From assembly GCA_024682555.1 (NCBI GenBank), contig JAIKZD010000038.1:1-45845 (forward strand): DNA of 45,845 bases, written 5' to 3'. Below, piece after piece: positions 20,756 to 28,178 of this stretch. The notes below the pieces were generated by a model. It had not been told where the DNA came from and made no database searches. It saw only the letters and a program-made list of their open reading frames with translations. The first letter of the stretch is position 1. Each line of letters starts with the position of its first letter. A program made the translations under genes and the position numbers. Origin of the DNA: Lachnospiraceae bacterium. GTDB lineage: Bacteria; Bacillota; Clostridia; Lachnospirales; Lachnospiraceae.

Positions 20756-20974
20756 TCAGTCTATGTTTACTTTTTTTACTCCTTCGGAAGTTTTGCCGTC
20801 CTCTTCACGGTTATGCGGGCAGTGTGCCGAAATAAGCTCCGCGACCATTTCTTTTACCTCACCTTCTATCACATCAAGGTGCGATCCCATTCCCTCGGGG
20901 AGAAGTGCGCGTATCGCCTGTTTCTGGTAACCTGCTGCCTTTTTTAACCTGTTTATCATATCGTTATTTATCAT
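20756..20974 (-). CDS. Small helical protein of unknown function between two ArsA genes
   Basis: A 72-residue protein beginning MINNDMINRLKKAAGYQKQA and ending EGVKKVNID. It looks mostly helical, with a central segment HLDVIEGEVKEMVAELISAHCPH and a charged, probably flexible tail. I recognise no family. ATG 20974 has AAAGGAG nine nt upstream; the start lies inside the last codons of the upstream ArsA gene (11-nt overlap), implying translational coupling. Its place between the two ATPases suggests a partner or regulator of them. This is inference from context only. Confidence 0.72.
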   Translation of the reverse strand: MINNDMINRLKKAAGYQKQAIRALLPEGMGSHLDVIEGEVKEMVAELISAHCPHNREEDGKTSEGVKKVNID

Positions 20975-22148
20975 CTCCGTTTTCTCCTTTCTCAAAGCTT
21001 ATGTTCAGGATCCCTCCTTCATATTTTGCTCCGGTTACAACATGATCTCTTAAAATATTCGGAAGCGGGATGTTGCGTTTGAAATTCCCTGCCTTTATCA
21101 CTATGTCCGTTGCAGCCTGGAACAGATCGATATCCCTCTTATCCGCCCCCGGAATACTGACCCTGAGAAGATATCCTTCCTGAGTCTGCTCAAAGTGTTC
21201 CCGGTCGTTGATCGTTTTTGCATCGAAAATGTCGTCTGCCGTCAGGACATCCTTTACTATCCTCATGATATTGTCCTCGCCCCTGAGCTCCTCATCATAC
21301 CAGGGGATCCTGTATATCGGCAGGGCCGCGAAGGTCTCTTCGATCTCCTTTATGTATTTCTGCTGGAGCATGAGCCATTCATCAAAGAAATCGTTTCCGA
21401 TATCCTGCGGGAGTATCCTGTTTATATACAGCCCGTCAACATTGAAATCATAGAGATTCATGTACATGTAATTGCGTTTGGTCTCCTCAACGACCATTTT
21501 TTCCGGAGTGGTCACGATCCTGATGCTTGTGATCTCCCTGTTTTTGAGAAGTTCTTCGAGCTCTAGGAGTTTAACGAACATCTTCTCAATATCGTTCATG
21601 GCATGTTTGTCAGGCATCTCGATCTTGAAGAACTGCTTTGATACCGGGGCTAACACCCTGACGCCCACCTTTCCGATGGGAAAAAGCTTCTCCATATACC
21701 AGGACAGAAGCTCCGGGAATTTTAACAGTGACAGGGTCTCCCCCGTGGGTGCACAGTCTACGATGATCCTGTCATACACCTTATCGTTATAAAGCTGTGA
21801 GATCCTGAGCAGGGAAAACAGTTCCTCCATCCCCGGAAGAAGCCCCATATCTCCGATCCCTATGATCTCCTTTTGGGACAGCAGCCCGGATATATATTTC
21901 ATGATATCCGTGAAGTCATTTTCCATGACGTACTGCGGATCTATCTCATAGAGATCGAGGCAGGGCCGCACATTCTTTATTTCCCTTCCCAGTCTGACCT
22001 CAAATATATCGCTGAGGTTATGGGCCATATCGGTACTCACCAAAAGGGTGTTTTTTCCCTGTGCCGAGCTTTTCAGTGCGTGGGCTGCGGCAACACTGCT
22101 TTTCCCCACTCCGCCTTTTCCCGTAAAAATGATTATCCTGTTATTCAT
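20964..22148 (-). CDS. ArsA/Get3-family ATPase with HSP20-like C-terminal domain, copy 1
   Basis: A 394-residue paralogue of the gene at 19570. It has GKGGVGKSS (Walker A, residues 10-18), STDMAHNLSDIF, the DCAPTGET motif and the VTTPEKMVVEETKRN helix shared with copy 2. The C-terminal part (LLRVSIPGADKRDIDLFQ... to LNISFEKG) is again HSP20-like. The two copies are clearly diverged, so they may form a heterodimer, since Get3 and ArsA ATPases work as two NTPase halves. This is inference. No membrane helix or signal peptide is present, so it should be cytosolic. It is the first ATPase gene after the MarR gene and overlaps the small gene downstream. Confidence 0.9.
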   Translation of the reverse strand: MNNRIIIFTGKGGVGKSSVAAAHALKSSAQGKNTLLVSTDMAHNLSDIFEVRLGREIKNVRPCLDLYEIDPQYVMENDFTDIMKYISGLLSQKEIIGIGDMGLLPGMEELFSLLRISQLYNDKVYDRIIVDCAPTGETLSLLKFPELLSWYMEKLFPIGKVGVRVLAPVSKQFFKIEMPDKHAMNDIEKMFVKLLELEELLKNREITSIRIVTTPEKMVVEETKRNYMYMNLYDFNVDGLYINRILPQDIGNDFFDEWLMLQQKYIKEIEETFAALPIYRIPWYDEELRGEDNIMRIVKDVLTADDIFDAKTINDREHFEQTQEGYLLRVSIPGADKRDIDLFQAATDIVIKAGNFKRNIPLPNILRDHVVTGAKYEGGILNISFEKGENGDDK

Positions 22149-22220
22149 CGCTTTCCTCGCTTTCCTCGCTTATTTCCCGTTTCGAATATTTCCATCCTCG
22201 AAGTATTTGTCTTTTTTTCA

Positions 22221-22236
22221 GGCAGCTTTCGCTGCC
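22221..22236 (-). other. Small hairpin between the marR and arsA genes
   Basis: GGCAGC and GCTGCC are separated by 4 nt, giving a GAAA tetraloop in minus-strand RNA. No U-run follows on the minus strand, so this is not a classical terminator. It could mark RNA processing or pausing between the regulator and the ATPase genes. Confidence 0.35.
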
Positions 22237-22283
22237 CGTTATCTGAGCTCTTTCCATGATCCTTTGCTGCCAGGTGATCCGGC

Positions 22284-22781
22284 TCATTCTATGGTGATCC
22301 TTCGGACTCCTTTTTTTGTTTCCTCTTTTTTCTTTGCCCCCTTCAGGACGTCCTTTACCTTGGACATCATATCCTCGAGAAGCTTCAGTTCCTGAGGGGA
22401 GAATGCATTAAGTACTTCCGCCGCATAAGTCATCAGCTCACTTACAAGCCTCTGAAACTGGGTTTTTCCTTTATCGCTGAATCTTATGAGTACTATCCGT
22501 TTATCCTGATCGCTGCGGGTCCGTTCGATCAGGCCGCCTTTTTCCATCCTTCCGACTATCCCGGTAGCCGTATTTAACGGAACATGTATATATTCCGCGA
22601 TCTCGGACATGTTGACTTCTTTTCTCTGATACAGGAGCCAGAATATCAGCACCTCGTTCTTTGAGGAGTTAAGAAAAATGTTTCCCCAGAGATCAGATGA
22701 CAATAATTCCTTGATCTCGTCTATATAATCAGTGAACTGTTTAAAAGTATCTGCGGATAATTCCCGCCCCTGTGGGCTCAT
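22284..22781 (-). CDS. MarR-family transcriptional regulator
   Basis: The 165-residue protein has a winged-helix core: NEVLIFWLLYQRKEVNMSEIAEYIHVPLNTATGIVGRMEKGGLI (recognition helix around NTATGIVGRMEKGG) and the wing ERTRSDQDKRIVLIRFSDKG, all typical of MarR. ATG 22781 has AAAGGA six nt upstream; the longer reading beginning with TTG 13 codons earlier is less likely. It is the first gene of the ArsA operon and the usual MarR arrangement would make it an autorepressor. The ligand is not evident. The C-terminal Lys/Arg-rich tail (KKKEETKKGVRR) is unusual for the family. Confidence 0.9.
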   Translation of the reverse strand: MSPQGRELSADTFKQFTDYIDEIKELLSSDLWGNIFLNSSKNEVLIFWLLYQRKEVNMSEIAEYIHVPLNTATGIVGRMEKGGLIERTRSDQDKRIVLIRFSDKGKTQFQRLVSELMTYAAEVLNAFSPQELKLLEDMMSKVKDVLKGAKKKEETKKGVRRITIE

Positions 22782-22847
22782 ATCGTGTCCTTTATCGTTT
22801 AGTTTTTTAACCACTCTCAATTTTACTTCGCATCTCGAACTAATTTA

Positions 22848-22876
22848 ATTCTATGTCCGAAGTATTTTTTTGTCAA
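22848..22876 (-). promoter_or_regulatory. Promoter of the marR-arsA operon
   Basis: On the minus strand TTGACA (22871-22876) and TAGAAT (22848-22853) are spaced by 17 bp. The leader to ATG 22781 is about 60 nt. No clear MarR palindrome was found overlapping it. Confidence 0.75.
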
Positions 22877-23058
22877 GCATTTTTTACTTCCCTATAGGAA
22901 GATACGGATATGATATTATTATTTATGCTGATTCTTTTTTCGGAGGAGACACATGCATCTGTATTTGGCGGCTTTGGATCTTTTCAGACTCCCAGGGAGA
23001 CCCTCGACAAAACCAGGCCTTTCAGGTTCTGTCTGTTAGCCTGTCTGATAGGATGTTT

Positions 23059-23086
23059 GGGACTGAGGGACGGTTCCTCCGTCTCA
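23059..23086. repeat. GGGACGGTTC...GTCTCA dispersed repeat, copy A
   Basis: GAGGGACGGTTCCTCCGTCTCA here resembles the element at 28141-28178. The copy includes the TGA stop of the alpha/beta hydrolase gene (read on the minus strand). Confidence 0.55.
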
Positions 23087-23905
23087 CTTACTCAGGAGCT
23101 TTCCGACCTCTTTTGCAAATTTTTCCGGATATTCGCTGATCAGCATGTGGGTGCTTTCGGAGAAACGGACAGCCTTAAATGACGTGACCACATGCTCCCT
23201 GTACCAGTCTGCAAGTGTCGGAGAGAAAAGGGAACCCGGATCGGCATAAAAATATGTGACAGGCACGGTGATCTGTCCTATCACCGTACGGTTATCCTGG
23301 CTCTTCATTGAAGCTGCGAGACTTCGAAGTGTTGGTTCATCACAGGCTGAAAGCTTTTCTTTAAGCGGCTTTTTCAAGAGAAAACCGGGGATTTTTTTCA
23401 GCCTCGGAATGGTTCCCAGGGCAAAATCCTTATACAGCGAAAAGAAATCTTTTCCTGCATCCCGCTCCATATCCTCCCTGGTATATTTTCCCTGATACAG
23501 CCCAAGCTTCCATTCGTCATCATTAAGCTGTTTCGGGGTCATATCGCAGAGAACGATCTGTTTCAGGGCATCACAGCCATAAAGCCTTACGTAATTAAAC
23601 ACCACTCCGGCACCCATTGACCATCCCAGAAGCGTTATATTATCAAGGGACAGTCCCTTAATGATCTCATTCAGATCACCCGCAAGATTTTCCATGGAAG
23701 CATTTTTACCATCTGCCTCCTTGCTTCCTCCGTGCCCGCGGTGATCATAAATTATGCACCTGGCCTGTTCCTTAAGAATTTCAACCGGTTTCGAATATAT
23801 ATCATGGGAGCTGGTCCAGCCATGCATCATGACCAGGGTATCGGAACCGTTTCCCCTGTCTTCATAGTAGAGTTTTTCTCCGTCACTCAGAGTAAAATAG
23901 CTCAT
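23084..23905 (-). CDS. Alpha/beta-hydrolase fold protein
   Basis: This 273-residue cytosolic protein has the alpha/beta-hydrolase layout: oxyanion segment MMHGWTSS after the third strand, YDHRGHGGS, nucleophile Ser in LLGWSMGAG, and a late Asp (YADPGS) and His (STHMLISEYPEKF) that could complete the triad. The sequence resembles esterase/haloperoxidase-type hydrolases, but the substrate cannot be assigned. GAGGG lies upstream of ATG 23905. It is 18 nt downstream of the GH5 gene and probably co-transcribed with it. The stop codon lies within a dispersed repeat. Confidence 0.9.
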   Translation of the reverse strand: MSYFTLSDGEKLYYEDRGNGSDTLVMMHGWTSSHDIYSKPVEILKEQARCIIYDHRGHGGSKEADGKNASMENLAGDLNEIIKGLSLDNITLLGWSMGAGVVFNYVRLYGCDALKQIVLCDMTPKQLNDDEWKLGLYQGKYTREDMERDAGKDFFSLYKDFALGTIPRLKKIPGFLLKKPLKEKLSACDEPTLRSLAASMKSQDNRTVIGQITVPVTYFYADPGSLFSPTLADWYREHVVTSFKAVRFSESTHMLISEYPEKFAKEVGKLLSK

Positions 23906-23923
23906 ATCGAATTTCCCTCTGTC

Positions 23924-24817
23924 TTATCCACGGATCATTTGTTTGAACCAGAGGCCCGTTTCCGAGTACTCCCCGTCACTCCAGTGTGAAAGTGACGTTG
24001 TACCGCTTTTCAGTATGGAAGAACTCTCATCTTTGTTGCTCAGATTCCATACGATATATGACATGTTGTTTGCATCTGCAAAATCGATCCATTTTTTACC
24101 CCATTCGGTATCTATCCTGCCATCGCCCGATGCGTCGCATATGCTGCATTCGCTTATAAACACGGGAATACCGTTATCAAGCGCGGTCTGAGCCTTTTTT
24201 ATCAGCTTGCCCTGGTGAGTCGCCGCATAAAAATGCAATGCATACATCACGTTCTTATCATCTATCTGCTGCCCGATCACGTCATCAACATCCTGGGACC
24301 AGTTGTCTGTTCCGACAATGATGACCGCATCCTTACTGTGTCTTCTGATCACAGGGATGACCTCCAGGGCATAGGGACGAATGACCTGCCCAAACGGGGA
24401 TTCCTGCGGTTCGTTGCATATCTCATATATGACATTCGGACAGTCCGCAAACCGTTCCGACATTTCATCGAAGAACCGGATCGCCTCGTCTTTGTACACC
24501 ATGGGAGACTTTTCCCTGAGTATATGCCAGTCAACTATCACATACATCGAAAGGTTCTTTGCGATCTCGACCCCACGGATCATGATCTGTTTTAACTCTT
24601 CCTTATCTCCATCCGTACAGTACCCGCCCTTTTCATCCGTATACAGGGCAAGCCTCATCACGTTGACGCCCCAGTCATCGCGAAAAGTCTTAAATGATTC
24701 TTCGGTAATATATTCCGGATATCTGAAACCTAAGGTACTTATCCCGCGAAGCCACACGATACGTCCCTCTGTGTCACAAAGCGTAGTTCCGATAACCTTT
24801 AATCCGGGCAAACTCAT
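23924..24817 (-). CDS. Intracellular glycoside hydrolase family 5 (cellulase-like) enzyme
   Basis: The 297-residue protein is a compact GH5 catalytic domain: LRGISTLGF near the N-terminus, MRLALYT, VDWHIL, acid/base Glu136 in YEICNEPQ, HFYAATHQG, nucleophile Glu223 in PVFISECS, and IVWNLSNKDESSS at the barrel end. This pattern fits endo-beta-1,4-glucanases of GH5 subfamily 2. There is no signal peptide or carbohydrate-binding module, which is odd for a cellulase and suggests action on imported oligosaccharides, or release by other means. ATG 24817 has AAAGGACGG six nt upstream; an upstream extension reads as non-coding. It shares a transcript with the alpha/beta hydrolase. Confidence 0.92.
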   Translation of the reverse strand: MSLPGLKVIGTTLCDTEGRIVWLRGISTLGFRYPEYITEESFKTFRDDWGVNVMRLALYTDEKGGYCTDGDKEELKQIMIRGVEIAKNLSMYVIVDWHILREKSPMVYKDEAIRFFDEMSERFADCPNVIYEICNEPQESPFGQVIRPYALEVIPVIRRHSKDAVIIVGTDNWSQDVDDVIGQQIDDKNVMYALHFYAATHQGKLIKKAQTALDNGIPVFISECSICDASGDGRIDTEWGKKWIDFADANNMSYIVWNLSNKDESSSILKSGTTSLSHWSDGEYSETGLWFKQMIRG

Positions 24818-24892
24818 ATTTAACCGTCCTTTTTTGCTGAAATATAGAAAAATTATATCATAAATCATTGCCCGCTAACAACCGTCTTTGCA

Positions 24893-24976
24893 GGATACGT
24901 TTTCCCGTTTTGCCCGTTGCGTTTTCCCGCTTCGCCGGATACGTTTTTCCGCTTCTCCCGTTGCGTTTTCCCGCGC
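24893..24976 (+). repeat. Two tandem 44-bp repeats
   Basis: GGATACGTTTT begins at 24893 and again at 24937. Each unit also contains CCCGTTGCGTTTTCCCGC, so the array has a sub-periodic GCGTTTTCCCG pattern. It lies between the divergent GH5 and HD-GYP genes. Confidence 0.7.
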
Positions 24977-25018
24977 AGAAATCACGTCGGCAGGCAGTCC
25001 TGGATCATGAAAAAAATG

Positions 25019-25047
25019 ATGACTTTTCCACCACAATAATCTATAAT
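25019..25047 (+). promoter_or_regulatory. Candidate promoter immediately before the HD-GYP gene
   Basis: TATAAT at 25042-25047 has a weak -35 (ATGACT, 25019-25024) 17 bp upstream. Only 6 nt separate TATAAT from ATG 25054, so transcription would begin at or next to the start codon. Confidence 0.5.
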
Positions 25048-25053
25048 TCAAGT

Positions 25054-27468
25054 ATGTTACTGCAATTCCTTCAAAAATATCAGCTGGATATAATGTTAGT
25101 CCTTGTCGGCATCGTCGGAATGCTGATCTTTTTTACACTCATTTCCAAAGCTCTGTCCGGAAAAAGAAGACTGAGCATGATAGGACTTGAGCTCAGCGTG
25201 ATGATACTTCTGATAAGTGACAGACTTGCCTATATTTACAGGGGAGATACCAGCGCCCTCGGATACTGGATGGTAAGGATAAGCAATTTCCTTGTGTTTT
25301 CCCTGTCTCTGGTCACACTGTGGACCTTCTCGCTGTACTTAAAGGACCTGTACTTAAACGAAGGTGGGATGAAGGAAGTTCCGAAACTGCTCGGAAGCAT
25401 TTTTATCCTTACAGCCATCGGTCATCTGCTCATCATTATTTCACAGTTCACCGGGCTGTATTACACCTTCGATGATCAGAACAGGTACCAGCGTTCTCCG
25501 GGGATGATCCTTTGCTATTCGATCCCGCTCATCGTCATGATACTTCTGATGATCACCATCATAAAGTATCGGCGCAGACTGAAGCGCATTGTTGTGATCC
25601 CGCTGTTTCTGTTTACCATAGTCCCCTTTATAGCCTCAATACTTCAGATATTCTTCTACGGTGTGTCGCTTACCAATATTTCCATGGTAGGAATGGTGGT
25701 GATACTTTACGTATTCTCATTTCTTGACATGAACAATACCGTGAGGCATGCCAGTCAGCTCGAGATCGATCTGCTAAAAAAAGAACGTCAGAACATGCGC
25801 CTTTTGTTTGAACAGACCACCGAGGCGCTGGCAAATGCGATTGATGCAAAAGACAAATATACCCACGGTCATTCAAGACGTGTAGCCGAATACTCCCGTG
25901 AGATCGCAAGACGGGCAGGGCTCAAGGAAGAGGAAGTTGATCAGGTCTACTTCGCAGCCATGCTGCATGATGTGGGAAAGATCGGTGTTCCGGACAGTAT
26001 CATTACCAAGAACGGCAAGCTGACGGATAAAGAATATGCCGCCATCAAGACTCATCCCGTAATAGGCAAACAGATACTGTCAAGTATCAGCAGATCCCCT
26101 TATTTGAGCATCGGGGCTCATTATCATCATGAAAGATATGACGGCAAAGGATATCCCGAAAACCTGTTAGGTGAAGATATCCCCTGGATCGCAAGGATCA
26201 TTGCCGTGGCGGATGCCTATGATGCCATGACATCAAAACGAAGCTACAGAGACACGGTTCCGCAGCATAAGGTAAGGGAAGAACTCGTTAAAGGATCGGG
26301 CACCCAGTTTGATCCCGTATATGCCCACATCATGTTAAGCATGTTAGACGCCGATCCCGACTATCACATGAAGGAACAGGAGAAATTCTCCGCTCTCGCC
26401 GGGCGTTCATCACTTACCTGCGAAAAATTCAGGGAGCGGATATCCGAAGGCATCTGGCTTGCACAGGATCAGGTTCCCGTTCATATACGGTTTACGAGCC
26501 GTGCAATAAACGATGAGCCCTATATACACAGTATTCCGACACTCATCATATTTGATTCGCTTGATGCGCGTGTCCACGAGGAGGAGAACGTAAGGCAGGA
26601 CCTCATATACACGGAATATGCAACCATGCGTCTTGACGGTACGGTTGAAACTGTAAGCGCCCGCAAGATAAAAACGGAATTCAAAGATGACAGAACTCCG
26701 GGCCTCCATGATCTCACCGTAAAAAACCGCGAAGGGATCGACTATGATATTTACGGTGTAAGAGTCAGGGATCATCTGTTCATAAGGATCAAAACAGAAT
26801 TCCGGACCATGGAGACAACCATCGCCCTGGAAGACAGCATCAGATATTCATATATTGCAATTACCGGAGAAAACTGCGTCATCAGCAATGTGAATATCCA
26901 AAACGACGAAGCTCCTGTTTCCGATGACAGCATCACAAGGATCGCCGAAGAAATAAGCTTCATAGATGAACCTGCCGGTGATATACCGAATGTGCAGATA
27001 GACGGATGGCGTTCGCATTCGTCCGTGGCAGTTCCCGTTGAAGGTGAGATGCGTCTGACCTTCCACTCAAAGAGCCTTCCCACCTCAAGGCTTGTATGGC
27101 ATTGTCCTTACGTCAACCTGTTCTACTCGGATAACGGACAGACGGATGGTGAAGGGTTCGTTGATTATTCCGTCGTAAGACTTGATGGCGAAGACTGGGA
27201 TTCAAACGATTATGCGGATAATGAAAACTCCGTTACAAAGAGCGATGATTTCGGAAACTGGGATAAATGGAAAGAGCGAAACCGTGCCGGACTTGACTGG
27301 AATGTAACGGTAAAACGGGACGGAAATGCGGTAACCGTCAGCTCAGAAAATGCAGGCATAAGTGTCAGGTTTACCTCTGTCATAAAGCACGATCCGCCCA
27401 ATGTTTTCTTAGCTCTCACGGGCGATCAGGTGGCGATCACAAATATACATATCACAAAGATCTCATAG
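25054..27468 (+). CDS. Membrane HD-GYP phosphodiesterase-type protein with duplicated beta-rich C-terminus
   Basis: From ATG 25054 the protein has 804 residues. Seven or so membrane helices fill about residues 8-230, followed by a coiled linker (RHASQLEIDLLKKERQNMR). The HD-GYP domain (about 255-440) has HSRRVAEY, His305-Asp306 in MLHDVGKIGVPD, HYHHERYDGKGYP (Gly366-Tyr367-Pro368) and ADAYDAMTSKRSYR; the family hydrolyses c-di-GMP. Residues about 465-804 consist of two diverged copies of a beta-rich unit, each ending in ALTGDQVAITNIHI-like sequence. I do not recognise a named domain for it. No Shine-Dalgarno precedes the start, and upstream in-frame sequence (to 24868) is low-complexity repeat, so I do not include it. 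The likely role is a membrane sensor lowering c-di-GMP. Confidence 0.88.
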   Translation: MLLQFLQKYQLDIMLVLVGIVGMLIFFTLISKALSGKRRLSMIGLELSVMILLISDRLAYIYRGDTSALGYWMVRISNFLVFSLSLVTLWTFSLYLKDLYLNEGGMKEVPKLLGSIFILTAIGHLLIIISQFTGLYYTFDDQNRYQRSPGMILCYSIPLIVMILLMITIIKYRRRLKRIVVIPLFLFTIVPFIASILQIFFYGVSLTNISMVGMVVILYVFSFLDMNNTVRHASQLEIDLLKKERQNMRLLFEQTTEALANAIDAKDKYTHGHSRRVAEYSREIARRAGLKEEEVDQVYFAAMLHDVGKIGVPDSIITKNGKLTDKEYAAIKTHPVIGKQILSSISRSPYLSIGAHYHHERYDGKGYPENLLGEDIPWIARIIAVADAYDAMTSKRSYRDTVPQHKVREELVKGSGTQFDPVYAHIMLSMLDADPDYHMKEQEKFSALAGRSSLTCEKFRERISEGIWLAQDQVPVHIRFTSRAINDEPYIHSIPTLIIFDSLDARVHEEENVRQDLIYTEYATMRLDGTVETVSARKIKTEFKDDRTPGLHDLTVKNREGIDYDIYGVRVRDHLFIRIKTEFRTMETTIALEDSIRYSYIAITGENCVISNVNIQNDEAPVSDDSITRIAEEISFIDEPAGDIPNVQIDGWRSHSSVAVPVEGEMRLTFHSKSLPTSRLVWHCPYVNLFYSDNGQTDGEGFVDYSVVRLDGEDWDSNDYADNENSVTKSDDFGNWDKWKERNRAGLDWNVTVKRDGNAVTVSSENAGISVRFTSVIKHDPPNVFLALTGDQVAITNIHITKIS

Positions 27469-27493
27469 GGCTCCTGTTCTTCTTCGAACCCGT

Positions 27494-27537
27494 TGTCTTA
27501 AAGTATTCCCGGTTTTTGTCTTAGAGTATTCCCAGTT
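27494..27537. repeat. Tandem 22-bp duplication at the end of the nucleotidase gene
   Basis: TTGTCTTA(A/G)AGTATTCCC occurs at 27494 and 27516. The second copy contains the last codons (LGIL) and stop of the minus-strand nucleotidase gene; the first is its duplicate in the 3' flank. Confidence 0.75.
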
Positions 27538-28033
27538 TTGCCAGCTGAGACATGGTTTCTTCGGCATTTACATTAAGGATCCCCGTACCTCCCAGAGCTT
27601 TCCAGTCACGGATGTTGCTTTCCATGTCATCTATCAATATACAGCCTTCACCGTGACAATATTCCGGTTTATCCTCACGGAACACTATGTTTACGACAAT
27701 GTCCTCCGATAACAGCCGCTTCACCCATTTCTTTTTATCATCAGCGGCATTTACTATCCCCCGCCGCGGTTTCGGTATTCCGGTCAATATCTCACATTTA
27801 TCGCCGTATTTAAAATACAGGGCATCAAACATTTCCTTAGCCCCCGGCATAAATTCCAAAAGATCATAGAAATGCGGGCACGCCCTGATCGCCTCCCACA
27901 TCTCATCATCTTCTACGGACTTATGGTGTTCTGCATTCTGGGATGGCGGGGTCAGTCCGCATATTTCCTTAACACCGCGCTCGAAGTCCGCTAAAACGCC
28001 GTCCATATCAAAATAAATCTTATCGGCTCTCAT
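27521..28033 (-). CDS. HAD-family 5'(3')-deoxyribonucleotidase-like protein
   Basis: This 170-residue cytosolic protein starts RADKIYFDMDGVLADFERG, the HAD motif I with nucleophile Asp9 and acid Asp11. ILTGIPKPR fits motif II, KKKWVKRLL motif III, and ILIDDMESNIRDW motif IV. The overall pattern fits the 5' nucleotidase, deoxy (NT5C) type family, which dephosphorylates pyrimidine deoxynucleotides. Phosphatase function is secure at family level; the actual substrate is not. GGAGG lies four nt before ATG 28033. It converges with the HD-GYP gene with a 52-nt gap holding a 22-bp duplication of its own 3' end. Confidence 0.85.
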   Translation of the reverse strand: MRADKIYFDMDGVLADFERGVKEICGLTPPSQNAEHHKSVEDDEMWEAIRACPHFYDLLEFMPGAKEMFDALYFKYGDKCEILTGIPKPRRGIVNAADDKKKWVKRLLSEDIVVNIVFREDKPEYCHGEGCILIDDMESNIRDWKALGGTGILNVNAEETMSQLAKLGIL

Positions 28034-28140
28034 AATACCTCCGATTTAACCGGTAAACCTGTAACCAAATATCCGCTGAAACCGCACGTCAAAAGCACAT
28101 CAGAATCATCCTGAGAATACATGCGGATTTCATTGGAATT

Positions 28141-28178
28141 GAGACGAAAGAACCGTCCCCCTGTCTCACCATGTCTCA
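28141..28178. repeat. GGGACGGTTC...GTCTCA dispersed repeat, copy B
   Basis: Minus-strand reading TGAGACATGGTGAGACAGGG followed by GGACGGTTCTTTCGTCTCA; related to copy A at 23059. The first TGA is the stop codon of the glycyl-radical enzyme gene. TGAGAC and GTCTCA at the ends are complementary, so a weak hairpin is possible. Confidence 0.55.

Noticed and set aside
19570..22148. Arsenic resistance operon
   Set aside because: The ATPases lack the typical metalloid-binding cysteine arrangement and there is no arsB, arsC or arsR; a MarR gene is upstream.
24868..25053. 62-residue N-terminal extension of the HD-GYP protein
   Set aside because: It translates the 44-bp repeat array into Arg/Pro/Phe-rich sequence and has no ribosome site; the membrane-helix region begins at the ATG at 25054.
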